Positions 31,371 through 41,772 of a DNA stretch of 64,000 nucleotides are shown one piece after another. Position numbers and translations under genes: made by a program. The stretch comes from DATJCV01 sp963707665 (GTDB lineage Bacteria; Pseudomonadota; Gammaproteobacteria; Burkholderiales; Burkholderiaceae_D): positions 310,001 to 374,000 of the forward strand of contig CAVPQU010000018.1 in the NCBI GenBank assembly GCA_963707665.1. The letters run 5' to 3'. The notes under the pieces were generated by a model, which saw only the letters and a program-made list of their open reading frames with translations, was not told the DNA's origin and made no database searches. The stretch's first letter is position 1. Each line of letters starts with the position of its first letter.

Positions 31371-32709
31371 TTACTGGTCGCCGTCTTTGCCGAGGCGCGG
31401 CAGCGCAACGGACGGATTGGCGGTCAGCAGGCCGGCCTTGCCGTAGACGCCGAGCTTGTCGCGCGTGTCGGCGATGTCCAGGTTGCGCATCGTCAGTTGG
31501 CCGATGCGGTCTTGCGGCGTGAATGCGCCTTCGCCTTTTTCCATCGTCAGGCGTTCCGGCTGGTAGGTCAGGTTGGCCGATTCGGTATTCAGGATCGAGT
31601 AATCGTTGCCGCGCCGCAGTTCCAGCGTGACTTCGCCGGTGATCGCGCGCGCGACCCAGCGCTGCGAGGCTTCGCGCAGCATGATCGCCTGCGGATCGAA
31701 CCAGCGGCCCTGGTACAAGAGGCGCCCGAGCTTGCGGCCGTTCTCGCGGTATTGCTCGATCGTGTCTTCGTTGTGGATGCCGGTGACCAGGCGCTCATAC
31801 GCGATGAACAACAGCGCCAGGCCGGGAGCTTCGTAGATGCCGCGGCTCTTGGCTTCGATGATGCGGTTTTCGATCTGGTCGCTCATGCCCAGGCCGTGGC
31901 GGCCGCCGATGCGGTTGGCTTCCATCAGCAGCTCGACCAGGTTCGAATAGGTGACGCCATTCAGCGCGACCGGGCGTCCTTCCTCGAAACGCACGCTGAC
32001 TTGCTCGCGCTTGACTTCGACCTCGTCGCGCCAGAAAGCCACGCCCATGATCGGCTCGACGATCTGCATGCCGCTGTTCAGGTATTCGAGATCCTTCGCC
32101 TCATGCGTCGCGCCCAGCATGTTGGAGTCGGTCGAATAGGCTTTCTCGACCGACATCTTGTAGTCGAAGCCGGCGTGAACCAGGAATTCCGACATTTCCT
32201 TGCGGCCGCCGAGTTCCTCGATGAATGTCTGATCGAGCCAGGGCTTGTAGATTTTCAGCGCCGGATTCACCAACAGGCCGTAGCGATAGAAGCGCTCGAT
32301 GTCGTTGCCCTTGAAGGTGCTGCCGTCGCCCCAGATGTTCGACCTCGTCTTCGGCCATCGCGGCCACCAGCATGGTGCCGGTGACGGCGCGGCCCAGCGG
32401 CGTGGTGTTGAAGTAGGTGACGCCGGCGGTCGAGATGTGGAACGCGCCGCTCTGCAGCGCGGCGATGCCTTCCGCCACCAGTTGTTCGCGGCAATCGATC
32501 AGGCGCGCTGCTTCCGCGCCGTACAGCTTGGCTTTTTTCGGGATCTCGTTGTAGTCGGTTTCGTCGGGCTGGCCCAGGTTCGCGGTGTAGGCGTAGGGAA
32601 TCGCGCCTTTCTGGCGCATCCAGTGCAGCGCCGCGCTGGTGTCGAGGCCGCCGGAAAAGGCGATGCCCACTTTTTGGTTGACGGGTACGGACTGGAGTAT
32701 GGTCGACAT
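31371..32709 (-). CDS. argG: Argininosuccinate synthase, with one frame change
   Basis: Joins citrulline and aspartate in arginine synthesis with ATP. The N terminus has the ATP-pyrophosphatase loop I-A-F-S-G-G-L-D-T-S-A-A near residue 17. One extra base at about 32340-32342, after A-E-D-E-V, breaks the frame; the other frame continues N-I-W-G-D-G-S-T-F-K-G-N-D-I-E-R. Repaired length is 445 residues, typical of the long (E. coli-type) ArgG. It lies 73 bp after argF on the same strand, so consecutive steps of the pathway are adjacent. Confidence 0.95.
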
Positions 32710-32782
32710 GATTTCTGCTTCGCGTGCTGGAGGTGAATGGAGGTAAGACGAAATTGGGGATCAGCGGGGAGCCGGGCGCCGA

Positions 32783-33697
32783 CTAAGCGACCTTGCCCAG
32801 GACCAGGTATTCGAGCAGCGCCTTCTGCACATGCAGCCGGTTTTCCGCCTCGTCCCAGACCACCGATTGCGGGCCGTCGATCACTTCGGCCGCGACTTCC
32901 TCGCCGCGATGCGCGGGCAGGCAGTGCATGAACAAGGCGTCCGGCTCGGCGCGCCGCATCTTGGCGGCATCGACGATCCAGCCGTCGAAGGCCTTGACGC
33001 GCGCGGCGTTCTCTTCCTCGTAGCCCATGCTGGTCCAGACGTCGGTGGTCACCAGGTGGGCGCCGGCGCAGGCGTCCGCCGGCTGTGCGAACACGGTGTA
33101 GTGGCGGTTGCTTGGCGAGACCAGCGCCATGTCGATTTCGTAGCCCTTCGGCGTCGAGACATTGAGATGGAAATCGAACACCTCGGCCGCCTGCAGCCAC
33201 GAATACAGCATGTTGTTGGCGTCGCCGATCCAGGCCACGGTCTTGCCGGCGATCGAGCCGCGCTGTTCGATGAAGGTGAAGATGTCGGCCAGCACCTGGC
33301 ACGGATGGTGTTCGTTGGTCAGGCCGTTGATCACCGGCACCCGCGAATTGGCGGCGAAGCGCTCGATGATGTCCTGGCCGAAGGTGCGGACCATGATGAT
33401 GTCGCACATGCGCGACATGACCTGGCCGGCATCTTCCACCGGTTCGCCGCGTCCGAGCTGGCTGTCGCGCGTGTTGAGGTAGATCGCGGCGCCGCCCAGC
33501 TGATGCATGCCGGCCTCGAACGACAGGCGGGTGCGGGTCGAATTTTTTTCGAACACCATCACCAGCGTGCGGTCGGCCAGCGGGTGATACGGCTCGTAGT
33601 TCTTGAATTTGCGCTTGATCACGCGCGAGCGTTCGATCACATGCTCGTACTCGGCCAGCGTGAAGTCGGAAAACTGCAAGTAGTGTTTGATTGCCAT
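32783..33697 (-). CDS. argF: Ornithine carbamoyltransferase
   Basis: Makes citrulline from ornithine and carbamoyl phosphate. The 304-residue protein has the carbamoyl-phosphate motif F-E-K-N-S-T-R-T-R near residue 50, H-P-C-Q-V-L-A-D near residue 134 and the ornithine/catalytic motif F-M-H-C-L-P-A-H-R near residue 260. The frame is open to 33832, but the Met at 33697 (M-A-I-K-H-Y-L-Q-F) fits the family. argG follows. No ArgR site was identified in the upstream region. Confidence 0.96.
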   Translation of the reverse strand: MAIKHYLQFSDFTLAEYEHVIERSRVIKRKFKNYEPYHPLADRTLVMVFEKNSTRTRLSFEAGMHQLGGAAIYLNTRDSQLGRGEPVEDAGQVMSRMCDIIMVRTFGQDIIERFAANSRVPVINGLTNEHHPCQVLADIFTFIEQRGSIAGKTVAWIGDANNMLYSWLQAAEVFDFHLNVSTPKGYEIDMALVSPSNRHYTVFAQPADACAGAHLVTTDVWTSMGYEEENAARVKAFDGWIVDAAKMRRAEPDALFMHCLPAHRGEEVAAEVIDGPQSVVWDEAENRLHVQKALLEYLVLGKVA

Positions 33698-34006
33698 AAT
33701 TGAAAACGGCGGCCAGTGTGGCGCCTGCCGCCGAAGTTTGCATAACAACTTGATTATAAGGGATTCGGCTTGGAACACCAGCCAAGGCGAGTTGCCATAG
33801 CGGCAAAGCGGATCAGGCGCAGCGGCGCTCAAACCCGCATGGTTTCGAATCTCATGTCACTAGGCCGTTACTGGTATCAGAAACATTTTCCCGATGAGGC
33901 GAAAAAATTCCGGCCCCGGAAACTCCGATGCCGAAGGCGATTTCAACGACTCATTGTGCCGGGCAGGGCTGCTAGTTGTTTGAGCTAAATGCTCAGTTTG
34001 TCCTTC

Positions 34007-34030
34007 ATTCCCGCGGTTTTTGGCGGGAAT
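34007..34030. repeat. REP-like hairpin
   Basis: ATTCCCGC (34007-34014) pairs with GCGGGAAT (34023-34030). It resembles the widespread proteobacterial intergenic palindromes of this type. Confidence 0.6.
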
Positions 34031-34096
34031 CCAGCGGCGTTTTTCGTGCACTGACCGGGTGCAATAGGATGTTTGCAGGGGACCAACGACACTAGG

Positions 34097-34119
34097 TTCC
34101 CGCCTACGCGGGAACGACA
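34097..34119. repeat. REP-like hairpin
   Basis: TTCCCGC-CTAC-GCGGGAA, followed by CGACA. The same unit, inverted, occurs at 38672-38693, and a diverged version at 55798-55827. This copy ends 42 bases from copy D of the paired element. Confidence 0.65.
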
Positions 34120-34160
34120 GACAAACAATTGATGGCTCAGCGTGATAGCACCTTATCTGC

Positions 34161-34223
34161 GGAGTATGTGCTAAAAACCGTTTATTTATATCCGATAATT
34201 ACGTATCAGTATGGGGGTATGTG
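34161..34223 (+). repeat. Paired-GGAGTAT intergenic element, copy D
   Basis: GGAGTATG at 34161-34168 and the variant GGGGTATGTG at 34214-34223, offset 53 bp, with centre CGATA. It lies just beyond the 3' end of lipA. Confidence 0.72.
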
Positions 34224-34244
34224 TTTTCCCGACTTTTTTGTGCG

Positions 34245-35270
<1,026 letters not shown>

Positions 35271-35408
35271 GAATCAACCTTTTATTGAAATACGGGATGG
35301 GCGTCAGGCATTCCTGGCGCCCGCCTGCAGCCTGGATTTTATCGCGCCCCGGTGATTCGCGATGGCCGCCCGACAGACCAGCCGTGCGCGGTTTGCCTGC
35401 TACCTGGT

Positions 35409-36311
35409 TCAATACAACGTCTGCGACGATTCGTGCAGCAGTTGCGCGTACAGCGCATGGCGGAACGGCGTGATGCGCTGCGCCTTGACTGCCGCCAGGA
35501 TCGCGCACTCGGGCTCGATCAGGTGCCGGCAGTTGTAAAACTTGCAGTGTCCCAGATACGGCTCGAACTCGCGGAAGGCGCGCTCCAGCATGCCTTCGCT
35601 CAACTGGTACAGGCCGAATTCCTGGAAGCCCGGCGAATCGATGACGCTGGTCGCGTCGTCAATTGCGTACAGCCGGGTAAAGGTGGTGGTGTGCTTGCCG
35701 GTATCCAGTGCGGCTGAAATCTCGCGCACCGCGATGTCGGCATCCGGCACCAGCAGGTTGATCAGCGAGGATTTGCCCATGCCCGATTGGCCGATCAGGA
35801 TGCTGGAATGGCCGGCCAGCAGCGGCCCCAGCGTGGCGACCGCCTGCTCCGGCGCGCTGCGTGCCGACACCTCATGCAGCGGATAGCCGAGCGCGGTGTA
35901 GGTCGCCAGCCGTTGCCGGGTTTTTGGCAAGGCTGCGGCGATGTCGGTCTTGTTCAGCACGATATGCGCCTCGACCCCGGCCGCTTCGGCCGCCACCAGC
36001 GCGCGCGAGATCAGATCGTCGGAAAAACCCGGTTCGGTCGCCACCACCACGAACAATTGCGTCACGTTGGCGGCCAGCAGCTTGGACTTGTACTGGTCGG
36101 AGCGGTACAGCAGGGTCTTGCGTTCGGCCACCGATTCAATCACGCCCTGGTTCGGCGAGGTCAGCTTGAAATGCACCAGGTCGCCCACCGCGACATCGCT
36201 TTTCTTGCCACGTGTGACGCAATGCAGCTTGATGCCGTCGGCCTGCACCAGATAGTGGCGGCCGTGGGCGGCGATGGCGATGCCAGTGTCGTGCTCTTTG
36301 GGATGCGCCAT
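35409..36311 (-). CDS. rsgA: Ribosome small-subunit-dependent GTPase A
   Basis: Circularly permuted GTPase that helps 30S subunit maturation. The motif order is G4 (L-N-K-T-D) near residue 120, then G1 (G-Q-S-G-M-G-K-S-S) near 175, then G3 (D-S-P-G-F) near 225, as expected for the permuted family. The C-terminal zinc site C-K-F-Y-N-C-R-H and E-P-E-C is near 260-275. The length of 300 residues is normal. phhB lies 3 bp upstream on the same strand. Confidence 0.95.
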   Translation of the reverse strand: MAHPKEHDTGIAIAAHGRHYLVQADGIKLHCVTRGKKSDVAVGDLVHFKLTSPNQGVIESVAERKTLLYRSDQYKSKLLAANVTQLFVVVATEPGFSDDLISRALVAAEAAGVEAHIVLNKTDIAAALPKTRQRLATYTALGYPLHEVSARSAPEQAVATLGPLLAGHSSILIGQSGMGKSSLINLLVPDADIAVREISAALDTGKHTTTFTRLYAIDDATSVIDSPGFQEFGLYQLSEGMLERAFREFEPYLGHCKFYNCRHLIEPECAILAAVKAQRITPFRHALYAQLLHESSQTLY

Positions 36312-36314
36312 GCG

Positions 36315-36665
36315 TCAGGCGAAGGAACGGCGCGCGATGGCGTCGGCCTTGGCGGCGCAGATGAAGTCGTTTTCCGACAGGCCGCCGCTGCCGTGATTGA
36401 CGCTGTGGGTATCGAAGCGGACCTGGCAGCGGTTGTAAGTCACCACCAGCTCCGGATGGTGGTCTTCGGCGTGGACCATGTACGCCAGTGCATTGACGAA
36501 GGCCAGCGTTTCATAATAGTTCTTGAAGGAAAAGGTTTTCGTCAGCTTGCCGTCGGCGAGCGCCCAATCCGGGACGGCGGCCAGGCATTCGTCGATCTGC
36601 GCCTCGGTCAGCGCGGTTTCGGTATGGCGGGATGTCTTTTGCAAAAGTTCGGCGTTGCTGATCAT
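36315..36665 (-). CDS. phhB: Pterin-4a-carbinolamine dehydratase
   Basis: Recycles the pterin cofactor of phenylalanine hydroxylase. The 116-residue product has the active-site motif E-D-H-H-P-E near residue 68 and the C-terminal T-H-S-V-N-H-G-S-G-G-L-S. Its start lies 9 bp after the M48 protease gene and its stop lies 3 bp before rsgA. The phenylalanine hydroxylase gene is not in the window, although hmgA of the same catabolic route is. Confidence 0.93.
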   Translation of the reverse strand: MISNAELLQKTSRHTETALTEAQIDECLAAVPDWALADGKLTKTFSFKNYYETLAFVNALAYMVHAEDHHPELVVTYNRCQVRFDTHSVNHGSGGLSENDFICAAKADAIARRSFA

Positions 36666-36674
36666 GGGGTCACC

Positions 36675-37940
36675 TCAAGCGGCGTGGAGTTGGTTGAGCC
36701 GGCCGATGCGCACCGTGGCCGGCGGATGCGAATCGTAAAAAGCGGAATGCAGCGGGTCCGGCGTCAGGGTCGAGGCATTGTCTTCGTACAGCTTGACCAG
36801 CGCCGCCACCAGGTCCTGCGCATTCGCATGGCGGGCGGCAAAGGCATCGGCTTCGAATTCATGCTTGCGCGAGGTGATCGACGACAGCGGCGAAAACAGG
36901 AAGGTGAACACCGGCAGCACCAGCATGAACAGGATCAGCGCCATCGCGTCGTTATTGGTCAACAGCAGCGGATCGACCCCGAGTCCGGTATAAAACCAGA
37001 CCTGCGTCTTCAGGTAGCCGAGCAGCGCCAGGAACGCCAGCGACAGCGCAAACATCAGCACGATGCGCTTGACGATGTGCTTCAGCTTGAAATGGCCGAG
37101 TTCGTGCGCCAGCACCGCTTCGATTTCCTGCGGCTGCAGGCGCGACAGCAGGGTGTCGAAGAAGACGATCCGCTTGGCGGCGCCGAAGCCGGAAAAATAG
37201 GCGTTGCCGTGCGCGCTGCGCTTGGAGCCATCCATCACGTACAAGCCCTTGGAGGCGAAGCCGACGCGCTGCATCAGCTGGTCGATGCGGGTGCGCAAGG
37301 CATCGTCGTCGAGCGGCGTGAACTTGTTGAACAGCGGCGCGATCACGCTCGGATACAGCACCAGCATCAAGAGCTGGAAGCCGCTCCACACCAGCCACGC
37401 ATACAGCCACCACAGGTCGCCGCTTTTTTCCATCAGCGTCAGTACCACCCACAACAGCGGCAGGCCGATGGCGGCGCCCAGCAGCAAGCCCTTGACCAGG
37501 TCGCTGACGAACAGCTTGAAGGTCATCTTGTTGAAGCCGAAACGCTGCTCCAGCACGAACTGGCGATATAGCGTGAAGGGCAGGTCGATGACGCCGGAAA
37601 TCAGCGCAAACACCACGATCAGGCCGAGCTGATAGCTCATGCCGGCACCGGTTATGCCGAACAGCTTGATCGACAGCCACTGCAGGCCGCCGAGCAGCGT
37701 GAAGCCGATCAGTACCGCGCTATTCACCAGCAGCATCAGCAGATCGAGCTTGGTCTTGGCGACCGTGTAGTCGGCGGCTTTCTGGTGCGCCGCCAGCGGA
37801 ATTTTTTCCGCGAACTCGGCCGGCACCGCGCCGCGATGCGCCAGCACATGCCGGATATGGCGCGAACCGAGCCAGAAGCGCAGCACCAGCGTGACTACCA
37901 GGACGACGACGAACAATACGGAAAACGCGAGTGAAGACAT
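36675..37940 (-). CDS. M48-family membrane zinc metalloprotease (Ste24-like)
   Basis: Integral membrane protease related to CAAX prenyl protease 1. The 421-residue protein has several hydrophobic segments (first at about 3-22) and the zinc motif V-L-A-H-E-L-G-H-F near residue 280, with a third ligand likely in the E-F-E-A-D region near residue 360. Bacterial Ste24-like proteins are thought to act in membrane protein quality control. The start at 37940 is divergent from orn across 47 bp. Confidence 0.92.
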   Translation of the reverse strand: MSSLAFSVLFVVVLVVTLVLRFWLGSRHIRHVLAHRGAVPAEFAEKIPLAAHQKAADYTVAKTKLDLLMLLVNSAVLIGFTLLGGLQWLSIKLFGITGAGMSYQLGLIVVFALISGVIDLPFTLYRQFVLEQRFGFNKMTFKLFVSDLVKGLLLGAAIGLPLLWVVLTLMEKSGDLWWLYAWLVWSGFQLLMLVLYPSVIAPLFNKFTPLDDDALRTRIDQLMQRVGFASKGLYVMDGSKRSAHGNAYFSGFGAAKRIVFFDTLLSRLQPQEIEAVLAHELGHFKLKHIVKRIVLMFALSLAFLALLGYLKTQVWFYTGLGVDPLLLTNNDAMALILFMLVLPVFTFLFSPLSSITSRKHEFEADAFAARHANAQDLVAALVKLYEDNASTLTPDPLHSAFYDSHPPATVRIGRLNQLHAA

Positions 37941-37987
37941 TCTTTCCCTGTGAGAAAATGGCAGTTTGCCAGACGAAGGAAACAATT

Positions 37988-38584
37988 ATGTCACACGCCG
38001 CACCTGCGCCGGAGTCGGCCGCTGCACCCGGAACGACGCCGCGTCCGAATGAATTCAACCTGGTCTGGGTCGATATGGAAATGACCGGCCTCGATCCCGA
38101 TACCGACCGCATCATTGAAATTGCAGTGGTGGTGACCGACCCCGAACTGAACATCCTGGCGGAGGGCCCGGTATTCGCGATTCACCAGTCGGACGCCGTG
38201 CTGGCCGGCATGGACGCCTGGAATACCGGCACCCATGGACGTTCGGGATTGACCGACCGGGTCAAGGCGTCGACCGTTACCGAAGCCCAGGCGGAAACCG
38301 CCTTGATCGGCTTCCTGAAGCAATTTGTGCCGAACGGGAAATCGCCGATGTGCGGCAATTCGATTTGCCAGGATCGCCGCTTCATGGCACGCGGGATGCC
38401 GAAGCTGGAGGCGTTTTTCCATTACCGCAATCTGGATGTCTCGACCTTGAAGGAGCTGGCGCGGCGCTGGAAGCCGGAACTGGCGAGCGGGTTCAAGAAG
38501 CATCAGAAGCATACGGCGCTGGCGGATATTGTGGAGTCGATTGAGGAGTTGCGGTATTACCGGGAGCATTTCATCAAGGCATGA
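37988..38584 (+). CDS. orn: Oligoribonuclease
   Basis: DEDD-family 3'-5' exonuclease that finishes degradation of oligoribonucleotides and hydrolyses pGpG. The 198-residue protein has V-D-M-E-M-T-G-L near residue 26 and D-P-D-T-D-R-I-I-E-I-A-V, with further acidic residues in C-Q-D-R-R-F-M and H-T-A-L-A-D-I. It has about 20 extra N-terminal residues rich in Ala and Pro. The start ATG at 37988 follows GAAGGA. Confidence 0.95.
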   Translation: MSHAAPAPESAAAPGTTPRPNEFNLVWVDMEMTGLDPDTDRIIEIAVVVTDPELNILAEGPVFAIHQSDAVLAGMDAWNTGTHGRSGLTDRVKASTVTEAQAETALIGFLKQFVPNGKSPMCGNSICQDRRFMARGMPKLEAFFHYRNLDVSTLKELARRWKPELASGFKKHQKHTALADIVESIEELRYYREHFIKA

Positions 38585-38601
38585 GCGGTGCTGGTAGTTT
38601 T

Positions 38602-38664
38602 TATATACTCCAGCATATTTGGCCTGATATCGGACGTCAATGTTGCGAAATTGTCGCATACTCC
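38602..38664 (-). repeat. Paired-GGAGTAT intergenic element, copy E
   Basis: Read on the minus strand: GGAGTATG begins at 38664 and GGAGTATATA begins at 38611, offset 53 bp, with centre CGATA. TTGACG and TATGCT, 17 bases apart, lie inside it and look promoter-like on the minus strand. Confidence 0.78.
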
Positions 38665-38671
38665 ATTGTTT

Positions 38672-38693
38672 GTCGTTCCCGCGTAGGCGGGAA
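38672..38693. repeat. REP-like hairpin
   Basis: GTCG-TTCCCGC-GTAG-GCGGGAA, the inverted form of the unit at 34097. It begins eight bases from copy E of the paired element. Confidence 0.65.
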
Positions 38694-38781
38694 TGCATGC
38701 ATTCCCCAGTGGCGTTCGCTCGCTCAGCAAAACGGCTGCTACTTCGTGGTGACTGGCCGGGGGTAGCCCGGCGGCTACTTC

Positions 38782-38807
38782 CTTTTCTTTGTCTCGCCAA
38801 AGAAAAG
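38782..38807. repeat. Intergenic hairpin CTTTTCTTTG / CAAAGAAAAG
   Basis: Two 10-base arms, perfectly complementary, with a 6-base spacer. Sequences of this type (CTTTTCTTTG and CAAAGAAAAGTAAGCAAAG) recur between genes in many proteobacteria; that recurrence is from general knowledge, as only one copy is seen here. Confidence 0.5.
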
Positions 38808-39013
38808 TAAGCAAAGAAAGGCGACCGCAAGACGCTGGCCTGCGGCTTCCCGCTGTGCACGGCCAAAATCGGGAAATGAAACCAACTCGCTGCGCTCAGA
38901 CATGTTTCATTTCTGATCCGATTTTCTGCGCCGCACAAGCGGCAGCGTCCCAAGCGGATTTCACGTCAAAAGCAACGGCAACTGCAAAAGCAATCACCGA
39001 AAGCGGCTTCGGA

Positions 39014-39728
39014 TCAGCTATCAGCGTCCTTGTCATCCGTCGCATTGTTCGCACCACAACACTTCTTGAATTTCTTGCCGCTGCCGCAAGGGCAGGGGTC
39101 GTTGCGGCCGGTTTTGGGCTCGCTGCGTTCGACTGGTGCTGACGGCGGATTTGCGCTGCGGTAGCCAGAAGTTGTAGATTTGCGGGATCGCGTATTCGAT
39201 TTCGATCGCCAGCTTGTGGCGTTGCATCGGCTCGTCGATCAGCGCTGCTTCCTCTTCCTCGATTTCGTCGGCGCCGAGCAGGTAGATCGGGCGCATCAGG
39301 TCCGCCAGCTTCGAGCTCCAGATCGGCGCCCAGGCTTCGGCGCGCAGGTCGATGCCTTCCCAGAAACCCCAGGCCCAGGCTTCGCCGTCGAGCAGCGGCT
39401 TGCCTTCGATTTCCTGCTCGCAAAACAGCGGTTCGAATTCCTTCGGCGCCACTTCGAGCGTGATCGCGATTTCGTTCATGAAGCGCACGATCAGGCCGAC
39501 GATGCGTTCGCCTTCCTTGTCGGTTTTGAATTTTGGCGCCTTTTGCAATGGTCCCCATACGTGCGGCAGCCATTCGGCCAGCAGCACTTCTTCCGGGCCG
39601 ATCACCAGTGCGGTCAGGAAGCCGTGCAGGGTGTCCATCGTCATGCCGTCTTCGGCGCAACGCTCGGACAGCAGGAACTGGTCGAGTTCGTCGAATTCCT
39701 TGTCGGACAGGGGCTGGTCGAGATGCAT
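39014..39728 (-). CDS. UPF0149/YecA-family protein with C-terminal SEC-C motif, one frame change
   Basis: Protein of about 237 residues. The N-terminal domain (L-S-D-K-E-F-D-E-L-D-Q-F-L near residue 7, D-T-L-H-G-F-L-T-A-L near 32) fits the UPF0149/YgfB-YecA group. The C terminus carries the SEC-C zinc motif R-N-D-P-C-P-C-G-S-G-K-K-F-K-K-C-C-G. The two parts are joined by a one-base frame change near 39136-39142. The true stop is the TGA at 39014. SEC-C motifs bind zinc and, in SecA, contact ribosomes and SecB; the role of this protein is unknown. The start at 39728 (M-H-L-D-Q-P) is chosen by family. Confidence 0.82.
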
Positions 39729-39819
39729 GGAAAAGTCCAATATACGGTTCAGTGGGCAGGGCGCTAGTGTACCCGCGATTGCCGCACCAGCGCCTGCCGC
39801 GCCCCGTACAATGGCAGTC

Positions 39820-40817
39820 ATGACGACACCGCTCCACACTTCCTATGCCGCACTCTCGCCCGATCTGGTGCTCGATGCGCTCGACAGCGTCGGCCTGCAC
39901 GGCGACGGCCGCCTGCTGGCCCTGAACAGCTACGAAAACCGCGTGTACCAGGTCGGCATGGAGGAGGGGCCGCCGCTGGTGGCCAAGTTCTATCGGCCGC
40001 TGCGCTGGAGCGATGCGGCGATTCTGGAAGAGCACGCGTTCGTGGCGGAACTGGTCGAGCGCGAAATTCCGGTGGTGCCGGCGCTGGCCCTGGCCGATGG
40101 CAGCACCCTGCACCGGTTCGGCGGCTTCCGCTTCGCGGTGTTTCCCAAACACGGCGGCCGCGCGCCGGAGCTGGAAGATCCGCGCCACGCTGGAATGGAT
40201 GGGTCGCTTCATCGGACGCATCCACGCGGTCGGTGCGCTGGTGCCGTATCAGCGAGCGGCCGGCGCTGGATATCGCCAGCTTCGGCGAGGAGCCGCTCGG
40301 CGTATCTGTTGGCGCACGGTTTCATCCCGGCCGACCTGGCCGAGGCCTATCGCAGCGGTGACCACGCAGGCGCTGGACGGCGTGCGCCGCTGCTTCGACC
40401 GCGCCGGCGCGGTGGCACGGCTGCGCCTGCATGGCGACTGCCATGCCGGCAACGTGCTGTGGACCGATGCCGGACCGCATTTCGTCGATTTCGACGACAG
40501 CCGCATGGGGCCGGCGATCCAGGACTTGTGGATGCTGCTGTCGGGCGAGCGGGCCGACATGATGCGCCAGCTGGCCGACGTGCTGGCCGGCTACGAGGAT
40601 TTCTTCGAATTCGATCCGCGCGAGCTGCACCTGGTCGAAGCGCTGCGCACCTTGCGCCTGATCCATTACGCCGGCCTGGCTGGCGCGGCGCTGGGACGAT
40701 CCGGCCTTTCCGCTGGCGTTCCCCTGGTTTAACACGCAACGTTACTGGCAGGACCGGATTCTGGAATTGCGCGAGCAGATCGCGCTGATGGACGAGCCGC
40801 CGCTGTGGCCGGCGTGA
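39820..40817 (+). CDS. srkA: SrkA (YihE/RdoA) stress-response Ser/Thr kinase, several frame changes
   Basis: Cytosolic kinase with a choline/aminoglycoside kinase-like fold; E. coli SrkA protects against stress-induced death. The N-terminal part (L-N-S-Y-E-N-R-V-Y-Q-V-G, V-A-K-F-Y-R-P) and the catalytic region (L-H-G-D-C-H-A-G-N-V-L-W and V-D-F-D-D-S-R-M-G-P-A) are clear. Frame changes are needed near 40185, 40252, 40300, 40355 and 40690. The C-terminal end N-T-Q-R-Y-W-Q-D-R-I-L-E is read in another frame up to the stop at 40815. Repaired length of about 332 residues is normal. The ATG at 39811 is an alternative start. Confidence 0.85.
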
Positions 40818-40869
40818 CGGACGCCTTGCGCGCAAACCGAGACCTTCGATTTATCTTTTGGGACATGGC

Positions 40870-41748
40870 ATGAGCATGGAAAACTTCCGCTTCGGCATCA
40901 TCGGCGGCAGCGGTCTGTATCAGATGGAAGGCTTGCAGCAGCTGCGCGAAATCCGGATCGATACGCCGTTCGGGGCAACTTCGGACGCGATCACGCTTGG
41001 CATGCTGGACGGCGTGCCGGTTGCATTCCTGGCGCGGCATGGGCGCGGCCATGCGCTGCTGCCAAGCGAGATACCGTTTCGCGCGAATATCTGGGCGCTG
41101 AAAAAACTGGGTGTTGACTATCTGCTGTCGGTATCGGCGGTCGGCTCGCTGGTCGAGCAGATGGCGCCGCGCGACATGGTGCTGCCGGATCAGTTCATCG
41201 ACCGCACGGTTCGGCGCGACGGCAGCTTCTTCGGCCAGGGCGCGGTCGCGCACGTCGGTTTCGCGCAGCCGGTATGCGGCGCGCTGGCCGAGGTGGTGGC
41301 GGCTGCCTTTGCCGATTGCAAGTTGCCGCAGACGAAGCTGCATCGCGGCGGCACCTATGTCTGCATCGAGGGGCCGGCGTTTTCCACCTGTGCCGAATCG
41401 CAGTTGTACCGCTCCTGGGGCGCGGCCCTGGTCGGCATGACCAACCTGCCGGAAGCGCGGCTGGCGCGCGAGGCCGAAATCGCCTATGCGACGCTGGCGC
41501 TGGTGACCGATTTCGACTGCTGGCACCCGGATCACGCCAGCGTGACGGCGGAAATGGCGATCGGGAATCTGCTGCATAATGCAGACAACGCCCAAGCCGT
41601 CTTGCGCGCCTGTATCCAGCGTCTGGCAGCGGCGCCGCCGCCATCCGTAGCGCACCACGCGCTGCGCCAGGCGCTGGTGACGCCGGTGTCGGCCATGTCG
41701 GCCGCGGTGCGCGAGCGGCTGGCGCCGCTGCTGGAAAAATATCTCTGA
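40870..41748 (+). CDS. Methylthioadenosine/purine nucleoside phosphorylase family enzyme
   Basis: Phosphorylase of the MTAP/PNP family, 292 residues, cleaving 5'-modified adenosines or inosines to base and sugar 1-phosphate. It has G-I-I-G-G-S-G-L-Y near the N terminus, R-H-G-R-G-H near residue 56, V-S-A-V-G-S-L near 94, E-G-P-A-F-S-T near 180 and G-M-T-N-L-P-E-A near 202. In the S-methylthioinosine-type enzymes the same fold is used, so exact substrate is open. It lies 24 bp upstream of the ArsS-like gene; a role in removing adenine from a radical SAM product is a possible alternative to methionine salvage. The start could also be 40876. Confidence 0.85.
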   Translation: MSMENFRFGIIGGSGLYQMEGLQQLREIRIDTPFGATSDAITLGMLDGVPVAFLARHGRGHALLPSEIPFRANIWALKKLGVDYLLSVSAVGSLVEQMAPRDMVLPDQFIDRTVRRDGSFFGQGAVAHVGFAQPVCGALAEVVAAAFADCKLPQTKLHRGGTYVCIEGPAFSTCAESQLYRSWGAALVGMTNLPEARLAREAEIAYATLALVTDFDCWHPDHASVTAEMAIGNLLHNADNAQAVLRACIQRLAAAPPPSVAHHALRQALVTPVSAMSAAVRERLAPLLEKYL

Positions 41749-41772
41749 CCTGATTTCTCGCCCCCTACTGTC

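Larger units (their letters stand above)
33698..34244. other. argF-lipA intergenic region holding dispersed repeats
   Basis: 547 bp without a convincing gene. It contains two REP-like hairpins and copy D of the paired-GGAGTAT element, listed separately. The argF promoter must lie within the first 150 bases. Confidence 0.5.
38585..39013. other. orn to SEC-C-gene intergenic region
   Basis: 429 bp between convergent genes, without a gene. It contains copy E of the paired element, a REP-like hairpin and a second A/T-rich hairpin repeat, listed separately. The remainder, 38810-39013, shows no coding signal. Confidence 0.5.

Noticed and set aside
32694..32700. Single GGAGTAT motif inside the argG start region
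   Set aside because: No partner at 53 bp on either side and it lies in coding sequence, so it is not counted as a copy of the paired element.
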